A DNA stretch of 51,391 nucleotides from Actinomadura sp. KC216 (GCF_004348535.1 NZ_SMJX01000018.1:1-51391); one strand, 5' to 3'; shown: positions 1 through 9,455, counted from the stretch's first letter. Notes: generated by a model from the letters alone, not told the origin. Numbers and translations: made by a program.

Positions 1-2
1 CG

Positions 3-386
3 GCCGACCTGGCCGCCGTCGCCGGCCGGGACGACGTCGTCCGGCTGACCGCCAAGTGCCCGCTGCGCTGGCACGGCTCGGCCCGGCTGGCCGTGACCGT
101 CCGCGCCGGACGGCCCGTGCAGCTGGTGGCCACCCTCGTCCACGAGCGGGCCGACGGTGTCCGCGTCCGCCTCGGCGACGGCACCGCCGCCTTACCCGAG
201 GGCATCGGCCGGGCCGAGTTGCTGCTGCCGCCGCTCGCGGCCGAGCTGCCCGCCGCCGACCGCCTGCACGTCGAGCTGACCGCCGGTCGCGTCCCGCGCC
301 GCCCGGCCCCGCGCGAGGCCGCCCGGTACGAGATCGAGCACGGCCCGCTGCGCCTGCCGCAGCCCGCCGCCGAGGAGCCACGATGA
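3..386 (+). CDS. C-terminal part of an unrecognised protein upstream of the YcaO genes (partial)
   Basis: An open frame enters from the left edge and stops at a TGA that shares ATGA with the first YcaO start, so it is the end of a gene in the same operon. About 127 residues are visible, rich in Ala, Arg and Pro, with beta-type alternation (RLAVTVRAG, LQLVATLVHE-like stretches) and a charged tail ending AAEEPR. I do not recognise the family. Translational coupling to two YcaO proteins suggests a role in the same RiPP-type pathway, but that rests on context only. The true start lies outside the window. Confidence 0.6.
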   Translation, partial: ADLAAVAGRDDVVRLTAKCPLRWHGSARLAVTVRAGRPVQLVATLVHERADGVRVRLGDGTAALPEGIGRAELLLPPLAAELPAADRLHVELTAGRVPRRPAPREAARYEIEHGPLRLPQPAAEEPR

Positions 387-1777
387 ATCCCGAAGCGCTG
401 GTCGACCCGCGCACCGGTGTGATCACCCAGATCCTGCACGTCGGCCCCGAGCCCTGGTGGCCCCGCGGCCTGGACGTGTGCGCCACCCATGTCGCCGACA
501 TCGTGAGCCTGCTGCCCTGGCCCGCCGACCGGGTCTCCACCGGCACCGCGTTCGGCGACCCGGGCCGCGCCCGGCTCCGCTCCATCGGCGAGGCGGTGGA
601 GCGGTACTGCGGCAACTTCGTGCCCGCCGGCCTGCGCCGGGCCGCTCACCGCGAGCTGGTCGCGGCGGGCGAGAACGCGGTGGACCCGGCCGGTCTCGCG
701 CTGTACTCGGCGGACCAGTACGCCGACCCCGGCTGCCCGTTCACCCCCTTCACCGGCGACCTGCCGGTGCTGTGGACACGGGGCGTGACGCTGCCGTCCC
801 AGGAGCCGGTGTGGGTGCCCGCCTCGCTCGTCTACATCAACTACCACCAGCCGCCCCGGACGGACGAGCCCGTCACCAACTTCGTGATGCTCGCCGGGAT
901 CGCCGCGGGCACCGGCGACCGGATGGCCCGCACCGCCGCCCTCGAAGAGGTCATCGAGCGCGACGCCACCGTCATCTGGTGGGCGAACCGGCTGCCCGCC
1001 CGTCCCGTCCACGTCGACCATCCGCGCCTCGCCCCGATCCTGACCCCCGACCCCGAGGCCGGGCCGGGCTGGGCGCGGGCGGCCGGTGCGCGCGGGCCGT
1101 GCCGGTACCGGGTCGTGGCGCTGCCGACCGTGTTCGACGTCGCCGTCCTCGGCGTCCTGCTGGAGGACCCCGAGCACGAGCTGGCGGTGTTCGGGGTGGC
1201 GGCGCGGCCCGACCCGGCCGCCGCCGTGCACAAGGCGCTGGCCGAGGCGGTCACGCTGCGCCGCTACGCGCTCGGTCTGCTCGATCCGGACGGCGACATC
1301 TGGACGTCCGCGCGCGAGGGCACCATCCCGATCGAGTTCTTCCACCCGCACCGGGCCGACCGCCGGTACGCCGACTCCTACCGCGCCGACTACCGGGACG
1401 TGACCGACCTGGGCTGCCACAGCCAAATCTGGCTGGACCCCCGGATGCGCCCGCACCTGGAACCCATCACCGGCGATCACGCGCCCATCGGCCTGGAGGA
1501 CCTGCCGTCACCCGCCGGCGACCCGTACGACGTGTACCTCGAAAGGCTCGCCGCCGCCGGCCTGACCGCCCACGCGGTGGACGTGACCACCCCCGACGCG
1601 GCCGCCGCCGGATTCCGCGCGGCGCGCGTGGTGGTGCCCGGCGCGTACTCGAACGCTCCCGCCGCGTTCCCCTTCCTCGGCGGCACGCGGCTGTACACCG
1701 ATCCGGTCGGTCTCGGCCTGCGGCGGGACCCGATCCGCGAGGACGAGATCAACCTCGTCCCGCTTCCGCACACATGA
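383..1777 (+). CDS. YcaO-family protein A (TOMM-type cyclodehydratase candidate)
   Basis: A protein of 464 residues. YcaO enzymes use ATP to activate a peptide amide and form azoline rings or thioamides. The family's acidic ATP/Mg signatures are visible as GEAVERY at residues 69-75 and LEEVIERD at 187-194, and the protein ends in a short Pro-rich tail (LVPLPHT), as TOMM-type YcaO proteins often do. The start is the ATG that overlaps the preceding stop (ATGA), and the same overlap links it to the next YcaO gene. Two YcaO proteins in tandem suggest either two modification steps or a catalytic/partner pair. No precursor peptide or E1-like partner is visible here; they may lie left of the window. 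The family is confident; the chemistry is not known. Confidence 0.85.
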   Translation: MNPEALVDPRTGVITQILHVGPEPWWPRGLDVCATHVADIVSLLPWPADRVSTGTAFGDPGRARLRSIGEAVERYCGNFVPAGLRRAAHRELVAAGENAVDPAGLALYSADQYADPGCPFTPFTGDLPVLWTRGVTLPSQEPVWVPASLVYINYHQPPRTDEPVTNFVMLAGIAAGTGDRMARTAALEEVIERDATVIWWANRLPARPVHVDHPRLAPILTPDPEAGPGWARAAGARGPCRYRVVALPTVFDVAVLGVLLEDPEHELAVFGVAARPDPAAAVHKALAEAVTLRRYALGLLDPDGDIWTSAREGTIPIEFFHPHRADRRYADSYRADYRDVTDLGCHSQIWLDPRMRPHLEPITGDHAPIGLEDLPSPAGDPYDVYLERLAAAGLTAHAVDVTTPDAAAAGFRAARVVVPGAYSNAPAAFPFLGGTRLYTDPVGLGLRRDPIREDEINLVPLPHT

Positions 1778-3018
1778 GCGCCGCGCTGCCGGACCCGCTG
1801 CTGGACCCGCGCTGCGGGCCGGTGCGGGCCCTCGACACCGGCCGCAGCCACGGCGTGCTGCACACGGCGACCGCCGAGCTCGCCGCCACCGGCGCGTTCG
1901 CGCTGCCGCTCGGCAACCCGGTGGTCGGCGGCACCTCGTGGACGAGCCCGGACGAGGCCGCCCGCCGCGCGCTGGGCGAGGCCGCCGAACGCTACGCGGG
2001 CCATCTGGTTTCACCCGGACGCCTGGTGCGCTCCACCTGGCGCCGGCTCGGGCCCGACGCCGTCGATCCCTCGGCGCTGGCGCTGTACTCGTCCGGCCAG
2101 CACGAGCGGCCCGGGTTTCCGTTCGCCGGGCTGTCCCGCGACGCCCCGACCGGCTGGGTCGCCGGCCGGACCGCCGCCGGCACCGGCTGCCTGGTCCCGG
2201 CGTCGCTGGTATGGCTGGCCCCCGGCGAGCACGCCGAGATCGGCGGGCGTCCGGCGCACCTGCCGGTGGCGGCGGGCATCGCCGCCGGGCCGACCCTGGA
2301 GGCCGCCCGCTCGGCCGCTCTCGCCGAGGTGGTCGAACGGCACGCGCTGGCCACCGCCTGGCACGGGCGCCGGGCGTTCCCCCCGCTGGCGGCACCGCCG
2401 TTGCCCGTCCCGGACGGTGTGCGGCTCCGCTGGTTCCAGGTGCCGAACCTGCTGGGCGCACCGGTCGTCCTGTGCGTCGCGCAGCGTGACGGCGACAGGT
2501 TGGGCGCGGGCTGCGCCCTCGTCCCGGACGCCGATGACCCGGTCGCCGCCGCTGGGGCGAAGGCGGCCGCCGAGGCGCTGGTGTCGCTGGACACGCTCGA
2601 CGCGGTGATCGACGGGATTCCCGAATGGTCCGGGGTGCTCAAACCCCACCGCGACGACCGGCGCTACGCGGACGCGTACCGGCCCGACCTGTCCGACGCC
2701 ACCGACCTGGTCTGCACCCTGCAACTGCTGGCCGATCGCCGGATCGCCGGACGGGTCGTCGCACGGCTGACCGGCGGGCGGCCCGGCGGCCGGTGGCTGC
2801 CCGGGCGGATCGACCTCGACGCCGCACTGGCCGCCCGCGGCCTGCCGATCGTGACCGTCGACCTCACCCCTCCCGACCTGGAGCGGCTCGGCCTCGCCGT
2901 CGCCCGCGTCGTCGTACCGGGGCTGCGCTCCACCGGCCCCGCCGCCTTCCCCTTCCTCGGAGACGGCGCCGAACCCCTGCCCGCCGACCCCGAACGGCTG
3001 CCGATCCCCCATGTCTGA
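1774..3018 (+). CDS. YcaO-family protein B (second, tandem copy)
   Basis: A protein of 414 residues, coupled to YcaO A by ATGA. Matching signatures are GEAAERY at residues 68-74 and LAEVVERH at 183-190, where His replaces the usual Asp of the second motif. The C-terminus ends LPIPHV, parallel to LVPLPHT in copy A. Shared phrases such as ALALYSxxQ, VPASLV and RVVVPG..S.PAAFPFLG show that the two are paralogues, but they are well diverged. Copy B is about 50 residues shorter, mainly in the middle. The altered second motif raises the possibility that B is a less active partner and A the catalytic subunit; that is inference. Confidence 0.85.
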   Translation: MSAALPDPLLDPRCGPVRALDTGRSHGVLHTATAELAATGAFALPLGNPVVGGTSWTSPDEAARRALGEAAERYAGHLVSPGRLVRSTWRRLGPDAVDPSALALYSSGQHERPGFPFAGLSRDAPTGWVAGRTAAGTGCLVPASLVWLAPGEHAEIGGRPAHLPVAAGIAAGPTLEAARSAALAEVVERHALATAWHGRRAFPPLAAPPLPVPDGVRLRWFQVPNLLGAPVVLCVAQRDGDRLGAGCALVPDADDPVAAAGAKAAAEALVSLDTLDAVIDGIPEWSGVLKPHRDDRRYADAYRPDLSDATDLVCTLQLLADRRIAGRVVARLTGGRPGGRWLPGRIDLDAALAARGLPIVTVDLTPPDLERLGLAVARVVVPGLRSTGPAAFPFLGDGAEPLPADPERLPIPHV

Positions 3019-3040
3019 GCAACAGAGAAGGAAACCCCCG

Positions 3041-4000
3041 ATGAGGAAAATCGCCTCCTTCGCGCCCGCCGCCGTGGCCGTCCTGCTGATGACCCCGCTG
3101 GTGACCGGGTGCGGCGGCGCGGACGGCACGAACGCCGCCGCCTCCTCCGCGCCGGTCACCGCCCGCAACTGCGGCGCCGACTACACCTTCGCCGCCGCGC
3201 CCCAGCGGGTGGTCGCCTCCAGCACACCGGCCACCGAGGTCCTGCTGGCGCTCGGCCTTCGCGACAGGCTGGCGGGCACCGTGGCCGCCAAGGACATCGT
3301 CCCCGAGTACGCCGACGATCTGCGGGGCGTCAAGGTCATCGCCGAGAGCGCGTTCCCGCCGCCGTCCAAGGAGGTCGTCTACGCGGCCGACCCCGACCTC
3401 GTGGTCAGCGGCTATCCCGACGACTACGGCCCCAAGGCCATGGGCGACCGTGCCGTCCTGCGCAAGGAGGGCGTCAACACCTACCTGCTGTCGGCCAACT
3501 GCCCCGGCCACAAGGCCAAGATCGAGGACGTTTACGCCGACGTGCGCGCGCTCGCCAAGGTGTTCGGCGTCCAGGACCGCGGCGAAGCCCTGGTGACCAA
3601 ACTCCAAGGCGAGATCAACGCCGTCAAGGCGGTCCCGGGGGCCCCGAAGGTCTTCGACTACGCGGGCGGCAAGGAGAAGCCCACCACGGCCGGCTCCTCG
3701 GCGCTGGTCGACGACCTGATCCGCCGCGCCGGCGGCACCGGAATCTTCCCCGAGGTCACCTCCTTCAAGCAGGTGAGCTGGGAGGAGGTCGTCAAGCGGA
3801 ACCCCGACGCCATCCTCGTCGAGGACCAGGCGTTCGAGCCTGCCGACAAGGCCATCGCCTGGATGAAGACCTACGGCCCCATCAAGAACGTGACCGCGGT
3901 CAAGGAGAACCGCTTCATCATCGTCCCGGTCAACGACACCCAGCCGGGCGTACGCAGTGGACGCGCGCTGAAGACCCTCACCGAGGGGCTCGCCCGGTGA
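3041..4000 (+). CDS. Iron-siderophore/cobalamin-type ABC transporter substrate-binding lipoprotein
   Basis: A protein of 319 residues. The signal peptide ends in a lipobox, LVTGC, with the lipidated Cys at residue 24, so the mature protein is anchored outside the membrane. The body has features of the FecB/BtuF fold: QRVVASSTPATEVLLALGL near the N-terminus, VVYAADPDLVVSGY, and a late WEEVVKRNPDAILV segment. The start was chosen at the ATG with an AGAAGGAA ribosome site 8-10 bases upstream, rather than the in-frame ATG at 3011 that overlaps the YcaO B stop. The gene stop overlaps the permease GTG. The ligand is probably a metal chelate; which one cannot be read from sequence. Confidence 0.85.
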   Translation: MRKIASFAPAAVAVLLMTPLVTGCGGADGTNAAASSAPVTARNCGADYTFAAAPQRVVASSTPATEVLLALGLRDRLAGTVAAKDIVPEYADDLRGVKVIAESAFPPPSKEVVYAADPDLVVSGYPDDYGPKAMGDRAVLRKEGVNTYLLSANCPGHKAKIEDVYADVRALAKVFGVQDRGEALVTKLQGEINAVKAVPGAPKVFDYAGGKEKPTTAGSSALVDDLIRRAGGTGIFPEVTSFKQVSWEEVVKRNPDAILVEDQAFEPADKAIAWMKTYGPIKNVTAVKENRFIIVPVNDTQPGVRSGRALKTLTEGLAR

Positions 4001-5091
4001 CGGTCAAGGCCCCCGACGCCCGGCGGGGCCCGCGGCACCAGGCCCCCCGGCCACCGGCGGTCCGGCGCGCCGCGCTGCCCGCCCTGGTCGGCGGCCTGAC
4101 GGCCGTCCTGGCGCTGTCGATGATCGCGGCCGTCGGGCTGGGGCCGGTGTCCATCCCCTTCGGCGACGTCGCCCAGGTGATCGGCCACCGCTACCTGCCC
4201 GGCCTGGTGGACACGGCCCCCACCGGACCGCGCTCGGTGATCGTGCTGGACATCCGGCTGCCGCGGGTGCTGCTCGGCGCCGCCGTCGGCGCCGGGCTGG
4301 CGGCCGTGGGCACCGTGCTCCAGGCGGTGCTGCGCAACCCGCTCGCCGACCCCTACCTCATCGGCGCCAGCTCGGGCGCCTCCTTCGGCGCGGTCCTGGT
4401 CATCATCGCCGGCCTCGCCCCGTTCGGGACGCTCTCCCTCCCGGTCGCCGCCTTCCTCGGCGCGATGGCGACGTTCTCCCTGGTCATGCTGCTGGCCGGC
4501 GGCCGCGGGCTGCTCGCGCCGACCCGGCTCATCCTCGCCGGGGTCGCGGTCGCCGCGTTCACCGAGGCCATCACCCACTACCTGGTGCTGACCTCCCCGG
4601 AAAAGGACGTCCGCTCGGCGATGTTCTGGATGCTCGGCGGGCTCGGCGGCACCCAGTGGCGCGACATCGGCGTCCCGATCGCCGTCGTCATCGCGGGCGC
4701 CCTGTGGTTCTGGACGCAGAGCGGGCGGCTGAACGCGCTCGTCCTCGGCGAGGAGGGCGCCACCAGCCTCGGCCTGGAGGTCGACCGTGTCCGGCGGCGG
4801 CTGATCATCGGCTGCGCCCTGGTCATCGGCGCCGTCGTGGCCGTCAGCGGCGGCATCGGCTTCGTCGCCCTGATGGTCCCGCACGCGGTCCGCCTGGTGG
4901 TCGGCGGCGACAACCGCCGCGTCCTGCCGCTGGCCGCCCTGACCGGCGCGATCCTGCTGGTCTGGGTGGACGTCGGCGCCCGCATGCTCAACCAGCCCGA
5001 CGAGATCCCGATCGGAGTGATCACCGCCGTGCTCGGCGCGCCGTTCTTCCTCGTCCTGCTGCGCCGCGCGGACCACCGGAGGTGGCGATGA
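3997..5091 (+). CDS. FecCD-family ABC importer permease
   Basis: A protein of 364 residues, a polytopic membrane permease of the FecCD/BtuC class that forms the import channel for siderophore- or cobalamin-like ligands. Family hallmarks are DIRLPRVLLGAAVGAGLA, the NPLADPYLIGASSGASFGA segment, and GGIGFVALMVPHAVRL near the C-terminus, the region that contacts the ATPase. The GTG start overlaps the stop of the binding-protein gene (GTGA), and the end overlaps the ATPase start (ATGA), giving one transporter operon. A single permease implies a homodimeric channel. Length is slightly above the usual 330-350 because of a charged N-terminal extension before the first helix. Confidence 0.9.
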   Translation: MTVKAPDARRGPRHQAPRPPAVRRAALPALVGGLTAVLALSMIAAVGLGPVSIPFGDVAQVIGHRYLPGLVDTAPTGPRSVIVLDIRLPRVLLGAAVGAGLAAVGTVLQAVLRNPLADPYLIGASSGASFGAVLVIIAGLAPFGTLSLPVAAFLGAMATFSLVMLLAGGRGLLAPTRLILAGVAVAAFTEAITHYLVLTSPEKDVRSAMFWMLGGLGGTQWRDIGVPIAVVIAGALWFWTQSGRLNALVLGEEGATSLGLEVDRVRRRLIIGCALVIGAVVAVSGGIGFVALMVPHAVRLVVGGDNRRVLPLAALTGAILLVWVDVGARMLNQPDEIPIGVITAVLGAPFFLVLLRRADHRRWR

Positions 5092-5930
5092 CCCCCGTCT
5101 CCGTGGAGATCGACGGCCTGAGCTGGGCCCCCGCCCGCCTGTCGGACATCACCCTGCACGTGCCGCCCGGCCAGATCGCCGGGCTCCTCGGCCCCAACGG
5201 CAGCGGCAAGTCCAGCCTGCTGCGCTGCGTCTACCGCAGCCTGCGCCCCGACACCGGCACCGTCCGCGTCGACGGCGCCGACGTGTGGCGCACACCGGCC
5301 CGCGCCGTCGCCCGCAAGGTCGCCGTCCTCACCCAGGACGCCCCCGCCGACCTGGAGAACACCGTCGAGCAGATCGTCGCCCTCGGCCGCATCCCCCACC
5401 AGGGCCCCCTGGGCGGACTGTCGCCCGCCGAGCACCGCCTCATCGACGGCGCCATGCGCCGCTGCGACATCGCCGACCTCGCACACCGCTCCATGGCCAC
5501 CCTGTCCGGCGGGGAACGCCAGCGCGTCCAGCTCGCCCGGGCGCTGGTCCAGCAACCGCGCCTGCTCATCCTGGACGAACCCACCAACCACCTCGACCTT
5601 CACCACCAGGTCGAACTGCTCCGGCTCCTGCGGGGCCTCGGCGTCACCGTCCTCATCGCCCTGCACGACCTGCAACTGGCCGCCGCGGCCTGCCATCGCC
5701 TCGTCGTGCTCGACGAGGGCCGCATCGTCGCCGACGGCTCCCCCGCCGACGTGGTCACCGCCGACCTGCTCCGCACCGTCTACCAGGTCGACGCCGACAT
5801 CACCCTGGGCCCCGACGGCCTGCCCCGGATCGCCGTCCGCCTCCACGACCAGCCCACCACGCCGGCCGTCACCGCCCAGACCCACGCGAGCACCCGGACG
5901 ATCGGGAGGCCCGGACCGCCCGCACCATGA
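5088..5930 (+). CDS. FecE-type ABC importer ATPase
   Basis: A cytoplasmic ATPase of 280 residues completing the importer. Walker A is GPNGSGKSS, the signature is LSGGERQR, Walker B is LLILDEP followed by TNHLD, and the switch His lies in LIALHDLQLAA. These are typical of FecE/FhuC-like subunits. It starts at an ATG overlapping the permease stop. A tail of about 30 residues rich in Thr and Pro follows the ATPase core and looks unstructured. It is the last gene of the operon and is followed by two hairpins. Encoding a chelate importer directly behind YcaO enzymes suggests that the peptide product, or its metal complex, is taken up by the cell. Confidence 0.9.
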   Translation: MTPVSVEIDGLSWAPARLSDITLHVPPGQIAGLLGPNGSGKSSLLRCVYRSLRPDTGTVRVDGADVWRTPARAVARKVAVLTQDAPADLENTVEQIVALGRIPHQGPLGGLSPAEHRLIDGAMRRCDIADLAHRSMATLSGGERQRVQLARALVQQPRLLILDEPTNHLDLHHQVELLRLLRGLGVTVLIALHDLQLAAAACHRLVVLDEGRIVADGSPADVVTADLLRTVYQVDADITLGPDGLPRIAVRLHDQPTTPAVTAQTHASTRTIGRPGPPAP

Positions 5931-5946
5931 TCACCGACTGCGGAAC

Positions 5947-5978
5947 ACGCGGGCGCGCCTCAACCGGCGGGCCCGCGT
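5947..5978 (+). terminator. Hairpin after the importer operon
   Basis: An 8-bp perfect stem, ACGCGGGC pairing with GCCCGCGT, with a 16-base loop, begins 16 bases after the ATPase stop. There is no T run, as is common in GC-rich actinomycetes. It is a weak terminator candidate; the stronger hairpin at 6091-6124 may do the real work. Confidence 0.4.
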
Positions 5979-6090
5979 GAAGGGCGCTGACCGCCACTGC
6001 GTGCCGCCCGGCACCGGCCCGCAACGACCGGGCCGGGCGCCGATCACGAAACCGCAGCGTGGATTCCCGAGGATGGTCCGCGGACCGGGG

Positions 6091-6124
6091 CGCGTGGACG
6101 GGGCCGGGCGGCCCCGTCCACGCG
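6091..6124. terminator. Strong bidirectional hairpin between the importer operon and terD
   Basis: A perfect 15-bp stem (CGCGTGGACGGGGCC and its reverse complement) with a GGGC tetraloop. It sits 8 bases beyond the terD stop on the minus strand and downstream of the importer on the plus strand, where two convergent operons meet. It is well placed to end transcription in both directions. Confidence 0.85.
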
Positions 6125-6132
6125 GACGGCCG

Positions 6133-6708
6133 TCAGGCGTTGACGCCGAAGTCCTTCACCACCCCCGAGAGGCCGGAGGCGTATCCCTGGCCGACGGCGC
6201 GGAACTTCCATTCGGCGCCGCTGCGGTACAGCTCGCCGAACACCATGGCCGTCTCGGTGGAGGCGTCCTCGGTGAGGTCGTAGCGGGCGAGTTCGGAGTT
6301 GTCGGCCTGGTTGACCACGCGGATGAAGGCGTTGCGGACCTGCCCGAAACTCTGCCCGCGGGAGTCGGCGTCGTGGATCGACACCGGGAAGGTGACGCGG
6401 TCGATCTCGGCGGGCACCGACGCCAAGTTCACCTTGATCTGCTCGTCGTCGCCCTCACCCTCCCCGGTGAGGTTGTCACCGGTGTGCTCGACCGCACCGT
6501 CCGGGCTGCGCAGGTTGTTGAAGAACACGAAGTGCTGGTCAGAGGGGACCTTGCCCGCTTCGTTCAGCAGCAGCGCGCTGGCATCCAGGTCGAAGTCGGT
6601 CCCGGTGGTCGTGCGCACGTCCCAGCCCAGGCCCACCGTGATCGCCGTCAGGCCCGGGGCCTCCTTGGTCAGTGACACGTTGCCGCCCTTGGACAGGCTG
6701 ACACCCAT
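6133..6708 (-). CDS. terD: TerD-family calcium-binding stress protein
   Basis: A protein of 191 residues, the usual TerD length. It opens [18 protein letters not shown] and has the acidic calcium site around TDFDLDAS, the FFNNL segment, [13 protein letters not shown] and the conserved [10 protein letters not shown] block. TerD proteins are cytoplasmic and linked to tellurite, phage and envelope stress responses; in actinomycetes many copies serve differentiation. The start is the ATG with GAGGAG 7 bases upstream; a longer in-frame extension lacks conservation and a ribosome site. It is transcribed alone, with a strong hairpin behind it and a BlaI-type operator candidate in front (6733-6748). 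Confidence 0.93.
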   Translation of the reverse strand: MGVSLSKGGNVSLTKEAPGLTAITVGLGWDVRTTTGTDFDLDASALLLNEAGKVPSDQHFVFFNNLRSPDGAVEHTGDNLTGEGEGDDEQIKVNLASVPAEIDRVTFPVSIHDADSRGQSFGQVRNAFIRVVNQADNSELARYDLTEDASTETAMVFGELYRSGAEWKFRAVGQGYASGLSGVVKDFGVNA

Positions 6709-6732
6709 GAAATGCTCCTCTCGCGGATCTTT

Positions 6733-6748
6733 TACTACAGTTGTAGCA
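6733..6748. promoter_or_regulatory. BlaI/CopY-type operator candidate upstream of terD
   Basis: TACTACA-GT-TGTAGCA, an inverted repeat with one mismatch in 7-bp arms, lies 25-40 bases before the terD start. Its core matches the TACAnnTGTA form known for BlaI/MecI/CopY repressors. A BlaI gene is in the same window (14525). No assay or genome scan backs the link. Confidence 0.5.
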
Positions 6749-6941
6749 GGCGCCGGGTGGTCGTCGCGCCGGGTTGGGCGCTCAGGACACGCCACGCCGC
6801 CGTCCACGAGTCCCTTGCCGATGACTGGGAACCTGACCAGGTGATTTGTCGTTGGGAGTGATGATCCATCCGACCAGAGAGGCCAATGGACCGCCACCGA
6901 TCCGCCGACCGCTCCGCTGACGATTACGGGGCGGGACGGCT

Positions 6942-8351
6942 TTGATCACCGCACTGTCCTTGCTCGCCGGGGTCGTGGTCGTCCTGCTGATCACCGCGTT
7001 GACGGGATACTTCGTCGCGCAGGAATTCGCTTTCATGGCCGTCGACCGGTCCGGGCTGGCCGCGAGCGCCGGGAGCGGTGACCGGGGCGCCGCGCGGGCG
7101 CTGGCGGTGACACGGCGCACCTCGTTCATGCTGTCGGGCGCGCAGCTGGGCATCACGGTGACCGGACTCCTGGTGGGGTACGTCGCCGAGCCGCTGATCG
7201 GCGAGGCCTTCGGTGACCTGATCGGCGGCGCCGGGGTGCCCGAGGGCACCGGGATCGCGGTCGGCACGGCGCTCGCGCTGGTGTTCTCGACGTTGGTGCA
7301 GATGCTGTTCGGCGAGCTGTTCCCCAAGAATCTGGCGATCGCCCGTCCTGGACCGGTCGCGCGGTGGCTGTCGCGGTCGACGCTGGTCTATCTCAAGGCG
7401 CTCGGGTGGCTGATCTGGGTTTTCGACCAGGCGTCGAATCTGCTGCTGCGGCTGTTGCGCATCGAGCCGGTGCACGATGTGGAGCATGCGGCCAGCGAGC
7501 GCGACCTGGCGCACATCGTGACCGAGTCGCGCCGTAGCGGGGACCTGCCGCCGGATCTGTCGATCCTGCTGGACCGCATCCTGGACTTCCCGCGTCGCGA
7601 CGTCGAACACGCGATGATCCCCCGCACGCGCGTCGGCGCCGTCGATGCCGCCACGACCGTCGACGAGGTCAGGGAGCTGATGAGCACGGGCCACTCCCGC
7701 TACCCGGTGCTGGACGAGTCCGACCGCGTCGCCGGGGTGGCTCACCTGGACGATGTGCTCACCGCACCCGACCCCACCGCACCCATCGCCTCGATCATGC
7801 GACCCGCCACCCTGCTGCCGACGCTGATGGCACTGCCCGCGGCCCTGGACCGGCTCACCGGCGACCGCGACCAGCTGGCCTGCGTCGTGGACGAGTTCGG
7901 CGGCTTCGTCGGCATCGTGACGTTGGAGGACCTGGCCGAGGAGCTGATCGGCGAGATCACCGACGAGCACGACGTCGCCGCGGAACCCGGAGCGACCCGG
8001 ACCGGAGACGCCTGGGCCATCCCCGGCGGCTTCCACATCGACGAGGTCGAACACGTCATCGACCACCGGCTGCCCGAAGGCGACTACGAGACCATCGCCG
8101 GACTGGTGATCGCCGCCTACGGGGCACTGCCCGAGGTGGGAGCCGAACTCGATGTCGAGCTGCCGACCGAGCCCGCCGACCTCGCGCACACCGACCATCC
8201 GCCCAGACGGCTCCTGCGTCTCAAGGTCCTGGAGATCGGCGACCACCATGTGCCGTCCTCGGTACGGGTCCAAGTGGTGACGTCCGGCGAGGCCGCCGAG
8301 GACCCGGGCGGCGGCGAGACCACGGACGACGGCGAGGGGACGGGCCGATGA
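6942..8351 (+). CDS. CNNM/hemolysin-C-type membrane protein with CBS pair (first of two)
   Basis: A protein of 469 residues. An N-terminal DUF21/CNNM membrane domain (about residues 1-180) contains the [16 protein letters not shown] and [16 protein letters not shown] segments and [15 protein letters not shown] cytoplasmic CBS pair follows ([12 protein letters not shown]...[36 protein letters not shown]), then a C-terminal CorC/transporter-associated domain ([16 protein letters not shown]). Such proteins are linked to magnesium or cobalt handling. The start is a TTG after GGGACGG; the next Met is inside the membrane domain, so TTG is preferred. It overlaps its paralogue by ATGA, so the two may form a heteromeric complex. 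Confidence 0.88.
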   Translation: MITALSLLAGVVVVLLITALTGYFVAQEFAFMAVDRSGLAASAGSGDRGAARALAVTRRTSFMLSGAQLGITVTGLLVGYVAEPLIGEAFGDLIGGAGVPEGTGIAVGTALALVFSTLVQMLFGELFPKNLAIARPGPVARWLSRSTLVYLKALGWLIWVFDQASNLLLRLLRIEPVHDVEHAASERDLAHIVTESRRSGDLPPDLSILLDRILDFPRRDVEHAMIPRTRVGAVDAATTVDEVRELMSTGHSRYPVLDESDRVAGVAHLDDVLTAPDPTAPIASIMRPATLLPTLMALPAALDRLTGDRDQLACVVDEFGGFVGIVTLEDLAEELIGEITDEHDVAAEPGATRTGDAWAIPGGFHIDEVEHVIDHRLPEGDYETIAGLVIAAYGALPEVGAELDVELPTEPADLAHTDHPPRRLLRLKVLEIGDHHVPSSVRVQVVTSGEAAEDPGGGETTDDGEGTGR

Positions 8352-9370
8352 GCGATCCGTGGGCGGTCCTTGCCGCCACCGCCGCCATCATCGCGCTGAG
8401 CGCGTTCTTCGTCGCCGTGGAATTCGCTCTCATCGCGGCCAAGCGGCACCGTCTGGAGGACGCCGCGCCGTCCAGCCGCTCGGCGCGGGCGGCCTTGCGT
8501 AGCGCCTCCGAGCTGACGCTGCTGCTGGCCGGGGCGCAACTGGGCATCACCTTCTGCACGCTGGCCCTGGGGGCGCTCACCAAACCGGCCGTCCACCACT
8601 GGCTCACCCCGCTGCTGAAGTCCTGGGGCGCGCCGCTGTGGCTGGCCGACCCGGCGGCGTTCGTGCTCGCGCTGGTGATCGTCACATTCCTGCACCTGGT
8701 GATCGGCGAGATGGCGCCCAAGTCATGGGCCATCGCCCACCCGGAGCGATCGGCCACGATGCTGGCCCTGCCGATGCGCGGCTTCATGTGGCTGACCCGT
8801 CCGCTGCTGCGGGTCCTGAACGAGTCGGCCAACTGGTGCCTGCGCAGGGTCGGCGTCCAGGCGGCCGACCAGGTCGGCTCGGGCCAGGACCCCGACGCCC
8901 TGCGCCATCTGGTCGAGCACTCCGCCAACGTCGGAGCGCTGGACGCGGCCTACTCCGCACAACTGTCCGAGGCGCTGGACCTGCGCAACCTGCGCATCGG
9001 CGACCTGGTCGAACGCGGCTCCACACCGACATCGGTCGCCCCCGAGGCGACCGTGGCCGATGTCCAGGCGGCCAGCCGAGCATCCGGGCACCTGCGCATC
9101 CTGGTGACCGGGCCCGGCACCGCATGGGGCGTGGTGCACGTCCGCGACACGCTGACCCGACATGAGACGTCCGGAATCGCCCACCTGGCCCGTCCCGTTC
9201 TCCTCCTTCCGGCGGACACCCCGGTCTACACCGCGCTGGCGCGCATGCGTGAGACCGGCGAACAACTCACCCTCGTGGCCAAGGACGGCCAGGTCATGGG
9301 TGTCGTCACCATCACCGACGTCCTGCGGCGCCTGTTCCCCCGGCCCGCCACGCCCGCGCCCGCACCCTGA
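8348..9370 (+). CDS. CNNM-type membrane protein with CBS pair (second of two)
   Basis: A protein of 340 residues, shorter than its neighbour because it lacks the C-terminal CorC domain. The membrane part shows FFVAVEFALIAAKRHRLE, GAQLGITFCTLALGALT and VIGEMAPKSWAIAHP. The CBS region is degenerate in its first half and ends in VMGVVTITDVLRRLFP. Coupled short and long CNNM paralogues are common in actinomycetes and probably act together. It converges on the ABC permease gene; the 85 bases between the two hold no clear hairpin. Confidence 0.87.
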   Translation: MSDPWAVLAATAAIIALSAFFVAVEFALIAAKRHRLEDAAPSSRSARAALRSASELTLLLAGAQLGITFCTLALGALTKPAVHHWLTPLLKSWGAPLWLADPAAFVLALVIVTFLHLVIGEMAPKSWAIAHPERSATMLALPMRGFMWLTRPLLRVLNESANWCLRRVGVQAADQVGSGQDPDALRHLVEHSANVGALDAAYSAQLSEALDLRNLRIGDLVERGSTPTSVAPEATVADVQAASRASGHLRILVTGPGTAWGVVHVRDTLTRHETSGIAHLARPVLLLPADTPVYTALARMRETGEQLTLVAKDGQVMGVVTITDVLRRLFPRPATPAPAP

Positions 9371-9455
9371 TGCAGCGGTAACTCCTGTTCCGACGGCCGT
9401 TTCGCGAGCGGTCGTGGGGGCGGGCGATGGCACGCCGCCGACCTTCGTGACCTCC

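Noticed and set aside
457..3018. Long open frame running through both YcaO genes
   Set aside because: Its first part is an Arg/Pro-rich frame-shifted reading of YcaO A; only the part after 1774 is real (YcaO B).
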